Origin: Fibrobacter succinogenes
GTDB lineage: Bacteria > Fibrobacterota > Fibrobacteria > Fibrobacterales > Fibrobacteraceae
Assembly (NCBI GenBank): GCA_902776765.1
Contig: CACYRP010000026.1
Coordinates: 1-54,408 of the forward strand
Reading direction: 5' to 3'
Length of the DNA: 54,408 nucleotides
Made by a program: the position numbers and the translations under genes
Part shown: positions 32,767-40,483 of the stretch, in pieces
Layout of the letters: every line of letters starts with the position of its first letter
How positions within the stretch are numbered: position 1 is the first letter of the stretch
Notes under the pieces: model-generated
The model's input: the letters and a program-made list of their open reading frames with translations, nothing else
Told to the model about the DNA's origin: nothing
Database searches by the model: none

Positions 32767-34385
32767 TAGCGAGACTTTTTCTTCCTTCGCCTTACGACGA
32801 AAACGACAATGACACAAAGCACTAAGAATCCCGCACCAAAAGAAGCAAGCAAGAATCTTGACGAAACAACCTTGTATTTAATTTCATCGGCGGTCGGCAT
32901 TTCATTTCGACCTATAAAATTCGTCGCGTTTTTAGGATAAGTTTCCTTATATTCATTCAAGAAGAACTGTTGAATCCAATGAAGTGTTTCGGCATAGTTC
33001 AAGCTATCGGAATGGGCAAGGACCTCATTGATTTTCGTGTTTGCGTCGTAGACAAGCTTTGCTAAGGCGGCACTGCGTTTTTTCTTGTTCTTCGTATTTG
33101 CAAACAAGGTGCCCATGTTGTTCGAAAGGTCAATCAATATTTTTTCGACTTCGCCCCACTCCGGAATATTCGGGAAACTGCGGCAATGTTCCAATTCGGC
33201 AACGAGCTTGGAATAACGCAAATCGCGATTCCAAATATGGAGAATACTCCTATCCGCAGGCAAGAATCCAACTTGACGCGAGAACGCATCAATGTTGTCT
33301 GCACGGAGCATGTAGGCAAGCAGATGCTCTGCAAGCGCATTTTTAGATGATTTTCGCTTGTTGCCTAGCGCCAAATGGCTCCCGCCCATGAACGAGTATT
33401 TTCCGTACGGACCAGAAGGCAAGTTCAAAACCTTAATGCCATCTTTTGCAATCGGCGAATTAGCAAGGCCACCGGCTTCTACCGGATAATCCAGTTGCTT
33501 AATCAGTTCCGACGTTCCGTAATGAATGACGCGTTCCGAACGCACAAAACCATCGGCATTATCCGCAGAATTTTCATACAAGCTATGGGGCGCCATTTGC
33601 GCATCGCCCATAATCTTTGCATAAAGAGCAAGCCCGACCAGCGTATTCGAATCCAAAAGCGCACTGCGGTAGCCCTTTCCCGACGGCACCACAAAGTCGC
33701 CGCCATGGCTCCAGACAAACGGCGCCATGCACTGTTGCCCAGCCCAGTCATCCTTGCCCGGGAGCGCAAAAGGCGTTATCTTGACGCCCTCCGCAGTGGT
33801 CAAATCGCTATTTGCAATAGTTTTCAGGACCCCCAACAAGTGCGAGTACGATTCAAAATCCGAATCATCAAATCCAAGTTGCTGCCAGATGCGTTCGTTC
33901 ACAAAGAATCCGCGAACGTCGATGAACCACGGCACCGAATACGTCTCGGGCCGCCCCGAAATGTGCGAACTGCGAAGCCCTTCGCCCAAAAAGCGAGCCG
34001 AATCAATTTCGGCCATCATGTAGTCTATAGGACGAATGAGGCCAAGCGCTGCAAAATGCGGAACCCAAGTCGAGCCAAGCTGAATCACGTCGGGAGCAAT
34101 GGCGATTGAATCCGCAAACGTCCTCGATATTCTATAGAAAGCCTCGTTCCACGGAAGCACCGTAAGCTTTACCGGAATACCGGTCTCGCGATAGAATTTT
34201 TTGACAAGCCGATGCAAGGCATTTTTCGAGCCAACGCCATTGTCCATGACCCAAAGCGAAACCGTGTCCGCAGTTGCAACTCTTGCCACAGTAGGAACAG
34301 CAAGCGCGCCAAGCATAACGCTCACGCATAGCGCAAATCGGGCCAAGCCAGCAAGTCCAACAATCTTCTTCGCAATTCTAATCAT
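32766..34385 (-). CDS. Membrane-anchored extracellular solute-binding protein (family 1-like)
   Basis: 539 aa. Signal-like N-terminus (LCVSVMLGALAVPTVA), then a periplasmic binding fold: VSLWVMDNG, LVKKFYRETGIPVKLTVLPW, APDVIQLGSTWVPHFAALGLI, TYSVPWFIDVRGFFVNERIW, KYSFMGGSHLALG, matching sugar-type ABC binding proteins. Unlike them it ends with a transmembrane helix and basic tail (FLLASFGAGFLVLCVIVVFV then RRRKKKSR), so it would be tethered to the inner membrane. No permease or ATPase is nearby. Start overlaps aroA's stop (ATGA), end overlaps the PBP4 fusion by 1 nt. Perhaps a sensor or a binding partner for peptidoglycan fragments; this is inference. Confidence 0.8.
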   Translation of the reverse strand: MIRIAKKIVGLAGLARFALCVSVMLGALAVPTVARVATADTVSLWVMDNGVGSKNALHRLVKKFYRETGIPVKLTVLPWNEAFYRISRTFADSIAIAPDVIQLGSTWVPHFAALGLIRPIDYMMAEIDSARFLGEGLRSSHISGRPETYSVPWFIDVRGFFVNERIWQQLGFDDSDFESYSHLLGVLKTIANSDLTTAEGVKITPFALPGKDDWAGQQCMAPFVWSHGGDFVVPSGKGYRSALLDSNTLVGLALYAKIMGDAQMAPHSLYENSADNADGFVRSERVIHYGTSELIKQLDYPVEAGGLANSPIAKDGIKVLNLPSGPYGKYSFMGGSHLALGNKRKSSKNALAEHLLAYMLRADNIDAFSRQVGFLPADRSILHIWNRDLRYSKLVAELEHCRSFPNIPEWGEVEKILIDLSNNMGTLFANTKNKKKRSAALAKLVYDANTKINEVLAHSDSLNYAETLHWIQQFFLNEYKETYPKNATNFIGRNEMPTADEIKYKVVSSRFLLASFGAGFLVLCVIVVFVVRRRKKKSR

Positions 34386-35689
34386 TGAGCGAGTCTTCCA
34401 AAGTCTTCAAAGAAATGGGGATAAGTCTTGTTCACACACGCGGGGTCGAGAATCTTCATGGGCACACCACCGAGCGAGACAAGGCTAAAGCACATGGCCA
34501 TGCGGTGGTCGTTGTAGGTTTCAATCGTTGCCGGTTGCAACTGTTCGGGCGGTTCAATCGTAATGGTATCCATATCGGCCACCACGCGGGCGCCAACCTT
34601 CTGGAGTTCCGCAGAAATTGCGGCAATGCGGTCGGTCTCTTTTACACGCCAGCTGCCAATGCCACGAATCGTAGTCGTGCCCTTCGCAAAAAGCGCAAGC
34701 ACGGAAACCGTCATGGCCGCATCCGGAATGTCGTTCAAGTTCATGTCGAGGCCCTTGAGTTCACAACCGCGACCATCGCATTCAATCCAGTCCGGACCAA
34801 TTTCAATCTTTGCGCCCATCTTTTCGAGAACTTTTGCAAAACCGACATCGCCTTGATGGCTCTGGCTACCCACGCCGAGCACGCGCACCTTGCCCTTTGT
34901 AATCGCAGCAGCCGCAAGCGGATAGCTCGCAGAACTGGCATCGCCCTCGACAAAGAACTCGCCAGGAGACTTGTAGGAGCCCTGCGGAACATAAAAATCC
35001 GTGAGCCCATCATGGCGCACTTCCACGCCAAAGCGCTTCATCACATCCATCGTCAGTTCAATGTACGGAGCCGAAATAAGTTCGCCTTCCACATGAATAT
35101 GCAGCGGGCTCTTGCAATACGGAGCGCAAATCAAAAGCGCCGTGAGGTACTGGCTCGAAATGTTCCCGCGGACACTCACATCGCCGCCCTTCAAGCCATC
35201 TGCCTTGATGCGAACCGGCGGGTAACCTTCGGACTCCAAATACTTGATATCGGCATCCAACGTGCGGAGCGCATCCACCAGGTCGCGAATCGGGCGTTCA
35301 CTCATGCGTTCTTCGCCGCGCAAAATAAACTTGCCCCAACCGAGCGAAAGCGCAGCCGTCAACGAGCGCATGGCCGTACCGGCGTTCCCGAGGAAAAGTT
35401 CAATGGCAGGACTCGGGCCATCAAACGGGCCACCATGCCCTTCGACAACAGCATCGGTAAAATCATCCGCGAAATCAATCTTCACGCCCAAACGCTTCAA
35501 AGCCTCACCCATATAGCGGGTATCATCACTCTTGAGTAAATTTTTCAAATGCGTTGTTCCCTCGGCAAGCGCAGAAATCAAGAACACGCGATTCGTAATG
35601 CTCTTGGACCCCGGCAGGCAAAGAGAACCTTCAAAAGAATGATAAGCAGGAAGCTGAATAAAACTCGGGCGAAATTGGAAATCGTTCAT
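34382..35689 (-). CDS. aroA: 3-phosphoshikimate 1-carboxyvinyltransferase (EPSP synthase)
   Basis: Transfers enolpyruvyl from PEP to shikimate-3-phosphate in aromatic amino acid synthesis. 435 aa from ATG 35689 (an upstream frame would add 16 unrelated residues). Signature SLCLPGSKSITNR, FLGNAGTAMRSLTAALSL, EGDASSASYPLAAAAI, WRVKETDRIAAISAEL and TYNDHRMAMCFSL, all active-site elements present. It is first of a three-gene overlapping set with the solute-binding protein and PBP4-DUF1460, an unexpected pairing of metabolism and wall remodelling. The thioesterase gene diverges 89 bp away. Confidence 0.97.
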   Translation of the reverse strand: MNDFQFRPSFIQLPAYHSFEGSLCLPGSKSITNRVFLISALAEGTTHLKNLLKSDDTRYMGEALKRLGVKIDFADDFTDAVVEGHGGPFDGPSPAIELFLGNAGTAMRSLTAALSLGWGKFILRGEERMSERPIRDLVDALRTLDADIKYLESEGYPPVRIKADGLKGGDVSVRGNISSQYLTALLICAPYCKSPLHIHVEGELISAPYIELTMDVMKRFGVEVRHDGLTDFYVPQGSYKSPGEFFVEGDASSASYPLAAAAITKGKVRVLGVGSQSHQGDVGFAKVLEKMGAKIEIGPDWIECDGRGCELKGLDMNLNDIPDAAMTVSVLALFAKGTTTIRGIGSWRVKETDRIAAISAELQKVGARVVADMDTITIEPPEQLQPATIETYNDHRMAMCFSLVSLGGVPMKILDPACVNKTYPHFFEDFGRLAQ

Positions 35690-35778
35690 ACAAGAAAAAT
35701 TATACATTTTTAAAAGACACTGTTTTTTCGGGTACACCGAAAGCAGAGCGAAAATTAAACAACAACGTGAGGAACAAC

Positions 35779-36525
35779 ATGGAACCGGAAGTCACGACCA
35801 AAAATTTTGAAGTACGTTTCTCGGACTGCGACCACCACAGCCGACTCAAGCTTTCAAATCTCTTCCTGTTCATGGAAGAAACCGCCATCGCCGATGCCGA
35901 ACAGAACGGTTTTGGCATTTGGAAAATGATGAAGGCGGGTTACACCACCGTCATCACACGCATGAAAATCCGCTTGTTGCACCACCCGGTCTGGGGCGAA
36001 AGGCTCTCTGTTTCAACGTGGGCCAAGGATATCATCAAGGACAAAGTCTGCCTTAAGGATTATTCCATCCTCGATGCACAAGGGCACTCCATCGCACAGG
36101 CAACATCTTCGTGGCTCTTGGTGAACATGAAAACTGGCAAGGCCGAAAACCCCGCCAATTCACCGTACCCGATTCCCTTGATTCAGGGCAAGAACGCACT
36201 CCCCGAAATGATGGATATTTTGGACCCGCAAGTGGAACCGAAAATTATCGGGCAAGAAATTGCAAAGTACAGCGACTTGGACATGAACAAGCACGTGAAC
36301 CATTGCCGCTATGTGGATTGGGTTACAGATTCGCTCGACGCCGAAGAGCTCAGAAGCAGAAGAATCCGTTCGATACAGATAAATTACATCACTCAAATTC
36401 CGCTGAGCGGAAAAGTGAATATCGTGAGGTTCAAAAATACGAACCATCACGCTTACATTTTCGGGATGAACGCCGATGACATGACGCAATGCCACTTCCA
36501 GGCGAGAATTGGATTCGCGGACTAG
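35779..36525 (+). CDS. Acyl-ACP thioesterase (FatA/FatB-like)
   Basis: 248 aa from ATG 35779, preceded by GAGG; an earlier GTG at 35767 is less likely. Two hot-dog folds in tandem: VRFSDCDHHSRLKLSNLFLFMEET in part 1 (TTVITRMKIRLLHHPVWGE), then DLDMNKHVNHCRYVDWV, the typical Asn/His catalytic region of acyl-ACP thioesterases (NQHVNNVKYIxW). It would release free fatty acids from ACP, or edit acyl chains, in the cytosol. Stands alone on the plus strand, divergent from aroA. The HNCR variation around the Asn does not remove the key residues. Confidence 0.88.
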   Translation: MEPEVTTKNFEVRFSDCDHHSRLKLSNLFLFMEETAIADAEQNGFGIWKMMKAGYTTVITRMKIRLLHHPVWGERLSVSTWAKDIIKDKVCLKDYSILDAQGHSIAQATSSWLLVNMKTGKAENPANSPYPIPLIQGKNALPEMMDILDPQVEPKIIGQEIAKYSDLDMNKHVNHCRYVDWVTDSLDAEELRSRRIRSIQINYITQIPLSGKVNIVRFKNTNHHAYIFGMNADDMTQCHFQARIGFAD

Positions 36526-36744
36526 ACGAAAGAACGCCGCTTAGGTTGGTGAGCTTGCCGAACCACGCGGCTATAGACGACAAATGCGAAAGGCGAATGT
36601 TGCAGGACTGCTTGCAGACCTATAACTGAGCCAAGCATTTGGGACATGTCCAAAGACGAGAGAAAGTCTTCCTGGAGCCAACGTCGATAGGATCCAAGAT
36701 TTCTCGAAATACTTTGTCATCCTGAGCGAAGTCGAAGGATCTCT
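36526..36744. repeat. Intergenic spacer with dispersed GTCATCCTG-type elements
   Basis: A clear copy of the element at 36716-36742 reads GTCATCCTGAGCGAAGTC then GAAGGATCT. A decayed copy precedes it (36666-36695, tcttcctggagccaacg ... aggatcca). Upstream, cgaaagaacg and agacgagagaa phrases recall the spacer after dinG. No gene seen. The element is of the kind common in intergenic regions of several bacterial phyla. Confidence 0.7.
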
Positions 36745-38619
36745 TTACACGTTCCTCGACAAAAGTCGTTCTTCGATTTCAAAAGCGCTTGGCTTATCTT
36801 TAGGCGTTAGGCGCGGGCCAGTGCCGTAAAGGTGGCGCATCATCTCGAACAACGTGTATTCACGATTGAAGTATCCGATGTCTGGATTCGGGCAGATCGT
36901 GACGGGCTCGCGAGTGCGGGCTGCTTGCGAGCCACGGGCAACAGCAACACATTCCGGCTGGTAATGGAGCGAGGGATTTTTTTCACGGATTTCTTCACGG
37001 CCAGCGTTTCCGAGGAATCGACAAATGCACTCGCGAGAAAGAGTCTCGCGACGGAGCGCATTGTACCTCTCATGAATTGTATGGATTCCGTCGGTCGGCG
37101 TTTCGGCGAGGTCTGCGACCTCTCCAGAATGACAGGCTGCATCAACTGCGCGAACTTCATGGATTCCGTCGGTCGCGACACTCCCTCCAGAATGACAAAT
37201 TGCGCAAAGTTCATCAGTTTCCATTCGGTCAATTTCCGCAAGGCGCCACACAACGTACTCGCGAGACGCTCTACACACAGGATGGTCAAATCCCGATACT
37301 TTTTGGCAAAGGTAATGCTGGCGGCACGGGAATCCCGGCTTCAATTCCAGCGCATTCGACTTTTCGTTTTCAGGTGCAAAAAATTCTTCAATCTTTTTAC
37401 GGCAAAGTTCTGCCGCAGTGGAAGTCCGCAAATTCACAAACGGAATCCCGAGTGGCGAGGCATGGCTAATATAAACGTCTTCCGGCGTCGCAGCCGCAAG
37501 CATGCGGCGGGTGGCTTTGTCCATGCTGGTCGCTTGAGGCACAAGCAAGAAGGGAGTCCCGACCCCCACGCCATCAATCCCAAGCGACATGATTTTCTCG
37601 ATGTCTTCAGGGGTACAAAGCCCACCCTGCGCGGTAATCCGCGCAGGCGCCGCCGGCGGCACAATTCCCAGCACAGGAACGCCCGCTACAGTTCCCGGTG
37701 CATTCGAAACAGCGGACGGTGCGGCAGTTCCAACCGCAGAAAAAGTCGCATTTTCAGCGAGCTGCGCGGCAGTTGCATTTGCAGAAGCATCAACAGACTG
37801 CGCGAACTTTGCAATCATCGCGCGCGTTGTTTCAAACAGCTCCTTGCGCTTTTCGACAAATTCACGAACAACATCCAAGAGCAATTTCTTGGATTCAAAG
37901 AACGCATGACCGCCGCAGTTCACGCCCGATTCAATGCGGTATTCGTAAACTTCCAAACCCTTCTTCGCCAAATAGCGCCCTTGCACAAGCGCAGAGCGGT
38001 AATCCGAAACTTTCAGGACAATCTTTTTCGTTGGCGCTTTCGAAGACGTTCTATAAAAATCCTTATACTTAGCAATTTCTTCGAACACAGCCAAGTTCAC
38101 GCCCGCGCTCAACACGAGCGCGCCCTTCACCTTCGAAGCGGCAAAACCGCGCACAGCATCAAACGCAGCCTCATCGTGATTGAGGCCCACCATGATATTC
38201 GCCTGGATTTCGCCCGGTTCCATTTTTTCGGTGAGCGCCGCCTCGGCTGCAATACGGGCAAGCCCCGTCTTTGCAAAAACGCCATCATACTCCACACGCA
38301 ACCGAGATTCTAGCGGCAACATCAGAAAATAAAGGTCCTTGTCGCTACCGCCATCAAAACGGCACGCACAAAGACGCGTAAACTTGCGTTCTACTTCGTC
38401 CGCCACAAAATCCAAATACGAACGAATGCGCCCAATGCGAGTCGTCTGCGGAGAGCCCAAGTCAAGGCCCAGGCGTTCTGCATAAGCCATGCGGTATTCT
38501 TCGAGGAGTCCGTCGTCCACAAGCGAAATCACGGAGGTGATACCCAAATGCGCCACGCGAATAGGCGTATCTGCCGTATAGCAAATCCCCATGACCGGAA
38601 TGTGAATCTTGTGAACCAT
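36745..38619 (-). CDS. Nitronate-monooxygenase-like TIM-barrel protein with Cys-rich C-terminus
   Basis: 624 aa. A flavin-type TIM barrel related to 2-nitropropane dioxygenase/IMP dehydrogenase: PVMGICYTADTPIRVAHLGI at the start, VKGALVLSAGVN, and the phosphate-binding end ITAQGGLCTPEDIEKIMSLG with DGVGVGTPFLL. An Ala-rich low-complexity stretch (about 280-310) is inserted before the last strands. The C-terminal 200 residues contain Cys motifs (PGFPCRQHYLCQK, HPVCRASREY) and a segment encoded by two copies of a dispersed DNA repeat (37081-37212). Substrate unknown; the flavin-enzyme call rests on the barrel motifs. Stands alone between two repeat-bearing spacers. Confidence 0.72.
   Translation of the reverse strand: MVHKIHIPVMGICYTADTPIRVAHLGITSVISLVDDGLLEEYRMAYAERLGLDLGSPQTTRIGRIRSYLDFVADEVERKFTRLCACRFDGGSDKDLYFLMLPLESRLRVEYDGVFAKTGLARIAAEAALTEKMEPGEIQANIMVGLNHDEAAFDAVRGFAASKVKGALVLSAGVNLAVFEEIAKYKDFYRTSSKAPTKKIVLKVSDYRSALVQGRYLAKKGLEVYEYRIESGVNCGGHAFFESKKLLLDVVREFVEKRKELFETTRAMIAKFAQSVDASANATAAQLAENATFSAVGTAAPSAVSNAPGTVAGVPVLGIVPPAAPARITAQGGLCTPEDIEKIMSLGIDGVGVGTPFLLVPQATSMDKATRRMLAAATPEDVYISHASPLGIPFVNLRTSTAAELCRKKIEEFFAPENEKSNALELKPGFPCRQHYLCQKVSGFDHPVCRASREYVVWRLAEIDRMETDELCAICHSGGSVATDGIHEVRAVDAACHSGEVADLAETPTDGIHTIHERYNALRRETLSRECICRFLGNAGREEIREKNPSLHYQPECVAVARGSQAARTREPVTICPNPDIGYFNREYTLFEMMRHLYGTGPRLTPKDKPSAFEIEERLLSRNV
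37081..37212. repeat. Two tandem copies of a dispersed repeat inside a coding region
   Basis: Copy A (37081-37158) and copy B (37159-37212) both run atggattccgtcggtcg ... ctccagaatgaca and then aaYtgcgc...ttcat. Read on the minus strand they start GTCATTCTGGAG, like intergenic elements of this window. They are in frame and translate to CHSGGSVATDGIH and CHSGEVADLAETPTDGIH within the TIM-barrel protein's C-terminal part. Confidence 0.8.
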
Positions 38620-38819
38620 AGACCTCTCGAAATTGCGGAATCAATATATAAAAAGAACTTAGAACCTAGAGCCGAGAACTTAGAGAAAATAGCCGGAAGT
38701 AGTAAGTGTGCTCGACAAGAAGGTGATTCCCGCTCAGTGGCGGGAATGACAATGCCTCCTATAACCTCAAAGCCCAAAGCGACCGAAGGGAGCGTGCCCA
38801 TACCTCAAACCCCATTCCA
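38620..38819. repeat. Spacer with palindromic dispersed element
   Basis: ATTCCCGC (38726-38733) and GCGGGAAT (38740-38747) form a perfect 8-bp stem followed by gacaatg, the hallmark of the GTCATTCC element. No T tract follows, so it is not a typical terminator. The remainder (200 bp) contains no gene. Confidence 0.6.
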
Positions 38820-39710
38820 CTACGGCGATACCGTCCCCATGCCTGGGTACATTTCAAACACCACACTCCCTTGCAGGTCCGTGCGGAATAGTTTCGCCGA
38901 ATCCCCAAGCACAAGGTTCAACTTACGGATAACAGATGGCGCGGGATGCCCGTAACCGTTCCCTTTGCCGATGCTCACAAAAGCATACTTCGGCGACACC
39001 TGCGACAAGAACTTAAGCGTATTGCTCCCCGCCGAGCCATGATGCGCCACCTGCAAAAGTTCCGCCGAAAGCGTCGGGTTCATCTCAAGCAATTGCCGTT
39101 CCCCCACCGAATCCAAGTCGCCCGTCAAAAGCAACTTGCCCACGCCCAACCGCGCAAGCAAAACCACGCTCGCCCGATTCTCGCCAACATGCGTGTATCG
39201 CGTCGGCCACAGCACATCAAACAGCGGGCATTCTTCACCAGCGCCCCCACAAGCGGCATTATCCAAATCTGCATTCCCAACCCCCGACCCAAAACTCACA
39301 CTCTCGCCCCGCAAAATCGTATCTACCGAGGCCCCAAGCGCTCTTGCCACCCGCAACACGCTATCGCAAAAGAAACTGCAAGCAGTATCCGGCCCCACAT
39401 AAAGCCGCCGCACAAAAACGCCCCGTCCGGGGAGTTCCATAAACCCGCCAATATGGTCCCGATGGTTGTGGCTCAGCACCACCCAATCCAGCGTATCTAC
39501 CCCGCGCGCCAAGAGCGAATCCACCACCCCTACCGAATCGGGCCCGAAATCGTACATCGCAAACTGCCCGTTCCACTCCAAAAGCACAGCAAGCCCCTGC
39601 CCCACGTCAATCGCCGTAAGACGCATCGGCGCCTCTCCCTCGGCCGTTTCACTCACGTACATGCAGCCACCAAGCACAGCCGCCACCACAAAAATCAAAA
39701 AAAATTTCAT
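38820..39710 (-). CDS. ComEC/Rec2-like metallo-beta-lactamase-fold lipoprotein
   Basis: 296 aa. Signal IFVVAAVLGGC with lipobox Cys. The metallo-hydrolase domain matches the C-terminal domain of ComEC: TAIDVGQGLAVLLEWNG, YDFGPDS, WVVLSHNHRDHIGGF (HxHxDH metal site), LLLTGDLDSVGERQLLE and LLQVAHHGSAGSN. There is no ComEC membrane channel. Stand-alone versions are often annotated as competence-like hydrolases; a periplasmic or surface nuclease/phosphodiesterase is possible. Metal ligands look complete, so activity is expected. Its substrate is unknown. Confidence 0.88.
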   Translation of the reverse strand: MKFFLIFVVAAVLGGCMYVSETAEGEAPMRLTAIDVGQGLAVLLEWNGQFAMYDFGPDSVGVVDSLLARGVDTLDWVVLSHNHRDHIGGFMELPGRGVFVRRLYVGPDTACSFFCDSVLRVARALGASVDTILRGESVSFGSGVGNADLDNAACGGAGEECPLFDVLWPTRYTHVGENRASVVLLARLGVGKLLLTGDLDSVGERQLLEMNPTLSAELLQVAHHGSAGSNTLKFLSQVSPKYAFVSIGKGNGYGHPAPSVIRKLNLVLGDSAKLFRTDLQGSVVFEMYPGMGTVSP

Positions 39711-39831
39711 AGTTATTCCTTTTTTCGAGGTTTCCTAGCGACCCCTACTTATATAACACGCTTTTTTCATGGATTTGGCCTAAAACTGCCTTCATAAAAT
39801 TCAACTTTTTTACAAAACCCCCGTTTTTTAT

Positions 39832-39839
39832 TATCTTTA
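39832..39839 (+). promoter_or_regulatory. TATCTTTA promoter element of the zinc-ribbon gene
   Basis: TATCTTTA lies 18 nt before ATG 39858 on the plus strand, near the TAnnTTTG consensus (last base differs). GAGG occurs 6 nt before the ATG. Confidence 0.4.
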
Positions 39840-39857
39840 CAGCCAATTGAGGTCACT

Positions 39858-40214
39858 ATGCAATTACCTAAGTACAAAAAGAAGAAACGCATCAAGCTCA
39901 AAGTCTGCCAGGAACCCGGTTGCGGCCGCGAATTCTGGGGTCACCCGATTGCGAAGTATTGCGAACTGCACCGCGACATCAAGCAGCGCCAAAAGCAAAA
40001 GAAAGACATCGAGAACATCGAATCCAAGAACATCATCTTCCGCCACAACTACACGGAAGCTATGGACCTCGAATTCAAGTGCTGCCTCGACGGTTGCGAC
40101 AACACCTTCACTATCCGCATTTTCCCGAAGCAGTACGTTTACCCGCGCTTCTGCATGGAACACAGAAACGACTTCAAGCGTGCAAATTTCCTCCGAATCA
40201 TGCAGAAAAAGTAG
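39858..40214 (+). CDS. Small double zinc-ribbon-like protein
   Basis: 118 aa, very basic (KYKKKKRIKLK start). Two Cys/His clusters: VCQEPGCGREFWGHPIAKYC followed by ELH, and CCLDGCDNTF ... RFCMEH, i.e. C-x4-C ... C-x2-H twice, consistent with two zinc sites. Nothing else recognised; short basic zinc proteins often bind nucleic acid. It has its own promoter-like element, a GAGG ribosome site and a strong terminator, and lies just before tRNA-His. No signal peptide, so cytosolic. Role unknown. Confidence 0.8.
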   Translation: MQLPKYKKKKRIKLKVCQEPGCGREFWGHPIAKYCELHRDIKQRQKQKKDIENIESKNIIFRHNYTEAMDLEFKCCLDGCDNTFTIRIFPKQYVYPRFCMEHRNDFKRANFLRIMQKK

Positions 40215-40255
40215 TCGTAGCGCTCTAAAAACAAATTTTTTGGAAAAAAGTTGTT

Positions 40256-40286
40256 GCCATCCCTTGAAATTTGGGATGGCTTTTTT
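40256..40286 (+). terminator. Terminator of the zinc-ribbon gene
   Basis: GCCATCCC (40256-40263) and GGGATGGC (40273-40280) form a perfect 8-bp stem followed by six T. Confidence 0.9.
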
Positions 40287-40293
40287 ATATTTG
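40286..40293 (+). promoter_or_regulatory. TATATTTG promoter element of tRNA-His
   Basis: TATATTTG lies 12 nt before the tRNA 5' end and uses the last T of the preceding terminator's T tract. It exactly matches TAnnTTTG, one of the better-supported promoter calls here because the gene boundary is known. Confidence 0.55.
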
Positions 40294-40305
40294 GTCTCGC
40301 TACAT

Positions 40306-40380
40306 GGTGGATGTAGCTCAATTGGTTAGAGTCCCAGATTGTGATTCTGGATGTTGCCGGTTCGAGTCCGGTCATCCACC
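40306..40380 (+). tRNA. tRNA-His (GTG)
   Basis: Cloverleaf fits: acceptor GTGGATG (40307-40313) with CATCCAC (40373-40379), D arm GCTCAATTGGTTAGAGT, anticodon arm CCAGA-TTGTGAT-TCTGG giving anticodon GTG, and T arm GCCGG-TTCGAGT-CCGGT. A G at 40306 opposite C at 40380 is the extra G-1:C73 pair that marks histidine tRNAs. CCA is not encoded. Confidence 0.96.
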
Positions 40381-40384
40381 CGCA

Positions 40385-40412
40385 AAAATCCCGCGATTAT
40401 TCGCGGGATTTT
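40385..40412 (+). terminator. Terminator after tRNA-His
   Basis: AAAATCCCGCGA (40385-40396) and TCGCGGGATTTT (40401-40412) make a 12-bp perfect stem ending in a T tract. Confidence 0.9.
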
Positions 40413-40433
40413 TTGTTTTTTACAGTACCGAAG

Positions 40434-40468
40434 AAAAAGGCCCGCAACATAATTACGGGGCCTTTTTT
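40434..40468 (-). terminator. Terminator of the GLUG gene (probably bidirectional)
   Basis: aaaaaggcccg and cggggcctttttt flank an 11-nt loop. The stem GGCCC/GGGCC has a one-base bulge, with T tracts on both strands. It lies 16 bp beyond the TAA of the GLUG gene. Confidence 0.8.
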
Positions 40469-40483
40469 CGAAGGTGTAAGAGT

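Noticed and set aside
34385..35539. 384-aa plus-strand open frame over aroA
   Set aside because: aroA motifs are all present on the minus strand; the plus product is low-complexity shadow.
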